NCBI GenBank assembly: GCA_022566435.1
Contig: JADFIX010000175.1
Coordinates: 1 to 7,215 of the forward strand
Direction: 5' to 3'
Origin: Planctomycetota bacterium
GTDB taxonomy: Bacteria; Planctomycetota; Phycisphaerae; UBA1845
DNA length: 7,215 bases
A program made the translations under genes and the position numbers. A model generated the notes under the pieces. It was not told the DNA's origin. It did no database searches and worked only from the letters and a program-made list of their open reading frames with translations. Below, piece by piece: positions 5,181-7,215 of this stretch. Within the stretch, counting starts at the first letter, position 1; each line of letters opens with the position of its first letter.

Positions 5181-7215
5181 CTACGGATTCGGGCACAGAT
5201 CCAGGTCGGTACCCGGATACTCAAATCCCTTGAAACCGAGAACGATGACGAACACATCGTCGAAGTTCACGGTCTTGTTGATCTGCGTACCGATTAAGTT
5301 CGGGTGAACGTCGGTGACCGAGACATGCGTCGCGTTAAGGGCACCGGGATTCTGATACGTCTTGATCGCCGCCACGGCATCGTCGATGTTGACCGAGCCC
5401 TGGGGCGGTGTCCAGGCCAAGCCGTCAAGGAATCCGACGACGTCGCCGTGCCACTTCAGTCCCGGCTTGGCCTGCGTGGCCGCCCCGATAAACGGATCGG
5501 ATTGGAAGGACCCGTCGATGACCACGATGGCGTAGGTTGACGTCGGAATGATCGGGCAACCGGTCAGGTGTAATGTCGGGCAGGCACTCCAATCGGGCGG
5601 TGCGAGCGGTCGGTTCGGGGCGACCACGGAAATGCAATCCGCATCAGGCCCATGGGCCCACCATTGTAAACCGACGGCCGTCACGCCGTTCACCAGCGTG
5701 CTGCTCAGCGTCAGGCGGATGTCGAGATTCCTGCCGACGTTCGCTAAATCCGCGCCGCGCGGATCGATCGAGATGTAACGGTTCTTCAGGATGTCGTGCG
5801 GGAAGCCCGCTGCGGTAGGAGGTGACGGCACGCCGGCACAGCGAATATTGAGATTATAGTCACCCGCCGTAGCGACCGATGCGAGTCTGATCCGGAACGA
5901 TTGACCTGCCGTGGCCCCAAACGTAACCCGCGAGAGTAGGCCTACGGTGTCATCGTTGCAAACGATTTCGCTCCCCCCACACGCGTCATAGACGCTCAAG
6001 ACCGTGTCCTGCTGGCCGCTGCCGAATGTGTCGACCGTCACGACACCGGTGCAGACGGCCTGGTACGCGAACCACACGTCTTGATCCGACGCTCCGCAAC
6101 CAGCTTCGGCGTCGTCGATGCCGCCTTCCCCGGCATTGTCGCCCTCTGCTGCCGGCGCGCCGTCGGTGACGACCGTCGCGGTGGCACAGATGCCGTTAGC
6201 CGGCGCGCCGCTGCATGAAATGTTCAAGTCGTAGTCGCCGGGTACCGCGATCGATGCTAACCGGATCCAATAGGATTGCCCGGACGTGACAGCGAACAGT
6301 ATTTTTGAGAGCGTGCCGTCGGTGTCATCGTTGCATACCATCTCATTTCCACCGCAGGCATCATAGGCGCTCAGGACGGTGTCAACTTGACCGCTGTCGA
6401 ATGTGTCCACTATGGCGGCACCCGTGCAGGTGGCAACGTACTCGAACCACACGTCGTTGTCCGACGCCCTGCAACCAGCTTCGGCGTCGTCGATGCCGCC
6501 TGCCGCGGAGTTGTCGCCTTCGGCTGCCGGCACGCCGTTGGAGACGACTGTTGCCGCTGTGCAATTGTCGTTGACCGGCGTCTCGCTGCATGAGATATTC
6601 AGGGCATAGTCACCCGGTACACCGATCGATGCCAATCGAATCCAATAGGATTGGCCGGACGTCACGTCAAACAAGACTTGCGAAGAAGCGCCTCCGGCAT
6701 TGTCATTGCAGGCAATCTCGTTTCCGCCGCAGCCGTCATAGACGCTCAGTACCGTGTCCGCCTGGCCACTGCCGGCTGTGTCCACGGTGGCGGCTCCGGT
6801 GCAGGTGGCGACGTACTGGAACCACACATCGTTATCCGACGCGCTGCAAATTGCTTCGGCGTCGTCGGCGGCGCTGGCCGCGGAGTTGTCGCCCTCTGCC
6901 GCCGGCGCGCCGTCGGTGACGACCGTCGCCATGGCGCAATTGTCGTTGGCCGGCACGCCGCTGCATGAAATGTTGAGGTCATAATCGCCGGGTACGCCGA
7001 TCGATGCGAGTCTTATCCAGTACGATTGACCTGCCGCGGCGGCAAACATCACCTGCGAGAGAGGTCCTACGGTGTCATCGTTGCAGGTAATCTCGCTCGC
7101 ACCACATGCGTCATAGACGCTCAGTACGGTGTCCTCTTGACCGCTACCGACCGTGTCCACCGTAACGGAACCCGTGCAGGTGGCCACGTACTCGAACCAC
7201 ACGTCCTTGTCCGAC
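5181..7215 (-). CDS. Large secreted protein of tandem PPC-like domains with dockerin-like C-terminus (N-terminus off right edge)
   Basis: Visible are 677 C-terminal residues; the frame stays open through base 7215, so the start lies outside the window. Residues 1-463 are four tandem domains of 125 residues (the last shortened to about 88). Each reads SDxDVWFxYxAxCTG...VDT..SGQ.DTVLS.YD.CG..E..CND...S...F....GQS..IRLAS...GDY.LNI.C, joined by linkers with NDNC...ATVV..G.PAAEGDN. This resembles the bacterial pre-peptidase C-terminal (PPC) beta-sandwich, commonly repeated in planctomycete exoproteins, with conserved Cys pairs suited to disulfides outside the cytoplasm. Residues about 464-677 begin with NRYISIDPRGAD and end with two degenerate dockerin-like motifs, GSVNIDDAVAAI and KTVNFDDVFVIVLGFKG, then EYPGTDLDLCPNP, a tail I recall from many planctomycete secreted proteins. 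No enzyme motif is visible; a catalytic domain could lie upstream. A stem-loop follows the stop. Role inferred as cell-surface or extracellular binding or structural protein. Confidence 0.88.
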   Translation of the reverse strand, partial: SDKDVWFEYVATCTGSVTVDTVGSGQEDTVLSVYDACGASEITCNDDTVGPLSQVMFAAAAGQSYWIRLASIGVPGDYDLNISCSGVPANDNCAMATVVTDGAPAAEGDNSAASAADDAEAICSASDNDVWFQYVATCTGAATVDTAGSGQADTVLSVYDGCGGNEIACNDNAGGASSQVLFDVTSGQSYWIRLASIGVPGDYALNISCSETPVNDNCTAATVVSNGVPAAEGDNSAAGGIDDAEAGCRASDNDVWFEYVATCTGAAIVDTFDSGQVDTVLSAYDACGGNEMVCNDDTDGTLSKILFAVTSGQSYWIRLASIAVPGDYDLNISCSGAPANGICATATVVTDGAPAAEGDNAGEGGIDDAEAGCGASDQDVWFAYQAVCTGVVTVDTFGSGQQDTVLSVYDACGGSEIVCNDDTVGLLSRVTFGATAGQSFRIRLASVATAGDYNLNIRCAGVPSPPTAAGFPHDILKNRYISIDPRGADLANVGRNLDIRLTLSSTLVNGVTAVGLQWWAHGPDADCISVVAPNRPLAPPDWSACPTLHLTGCPIIPTSTYAIVVIDGSFQSDPFIGAATQAKPGLKWHGDVVGFLDGLAWTPPQGSVNIDDAVAAIKTYQNPGALNATHVSVTDVHPNLIGTQINKTVNFDDVFVIVLGFKGFEYPGTDLDLCPNP
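5826..7214 (-). repeat. Four in-frame copies of a 375-bp repeat
   Basis: The unit boundary TCCGAC recurs at 7210, 6835, 6460 and 6085, exactly 375 bases apart each time. Units in coding order are A 6840-7214, B 6465-6839, C 6090-6464, and D about 5826-6089 (truncated where the C-terminal domain begins). Units A and B share about 91 of 125 residues by eye. No length change has occurred between copies. More copies may exist beyond the right edge. Confidence 0.92.

Noticed and set aside
5007..5297. Plus-strand open frame (96 codons) starting in the intergenic region
   Set aside because: Its second half is antisense to the conserved C-terminal end of the PPC-repeat protein, and no domain or ribosome binding site is evident.
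6305..6984. Several plus-strand frames over the 375-bp repeats
   Set aside because: They are Arg/Cys-rich or Ala/Val-rich antisense translations of the repeat and recur with its period, so they are shadows.

Overview
This looks like a chromosomal fragment from a planctomycete-type bacterium (Planctomycetota, possibly near Phycisphaerae). The inference rests on gene content. There is a large secreted protein ending in a degenerate dockerin-like calcium-binding domain (GDANGDG and DIDRSGD loops). There is a second secreted protein built from tandem PPC-like beta domains that ends in a dockerin-like tail (NFDDV...EYPGTDLDLCP). There is also a DUF481 outer-membrane protein, and an IS110-type transposase beginning MKILAIDLGK. 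Codon use is moderately GC-rich throughout. No sequence search was possible, so family names come from recognition of motifs and layout.

Layout: (1) 1-226, minus strand: the 5' end of an IS110-family transposase gene that runs off the left edge. (2) 227-756: 530 bases without a protein gene. It holds three consecutive hairpins just upstream of the transposase (a possible IS110 guide/bridge RNA region), two 48-bp tandem repeats with inverted arms, a 16-bp tandem duplication, and an extended -10 promoter pointing right. (3) 757-3162, plus strand: an 801-residue exported dockerin-tailed protein, with a GTG start chosen from the signal peptide and ribosome binding site. (4) 3163-3357: a convergent intergenic gap. 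(5) 3358-4470, minus: DUF481 outer-membrane beta-barrel protein. (6) 4550-4780, minus: a 76-residue exported Thr-rich small protein of unknown function, immediately upstream of and probably co-transcribed with DUF481. (7) 4781-5180: a 400-base gap with a candidate promoter for gene 6 and, at its far end, a strong stem-loop placed as the terminator of gene 8. (8) 5181-7215, minus: the 3' part of a large repeat protein, four copies of a 375-bp (125-residue) unit plus a C-terminal domain, running off the right edge.

Most of the window is cell-envelope and secreted-protein material: two large exported repeat or dockerin proteins, one outer-membrane barrel and one small exported protein. Nothing here forms a recognisable catabolic, defence or biosynthetic system. 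The least explained parts are the structured leader upstream of the transposase, the mosaic pattern of the 375-bp repeats, and the small Thr-rich protein beside DUF481.
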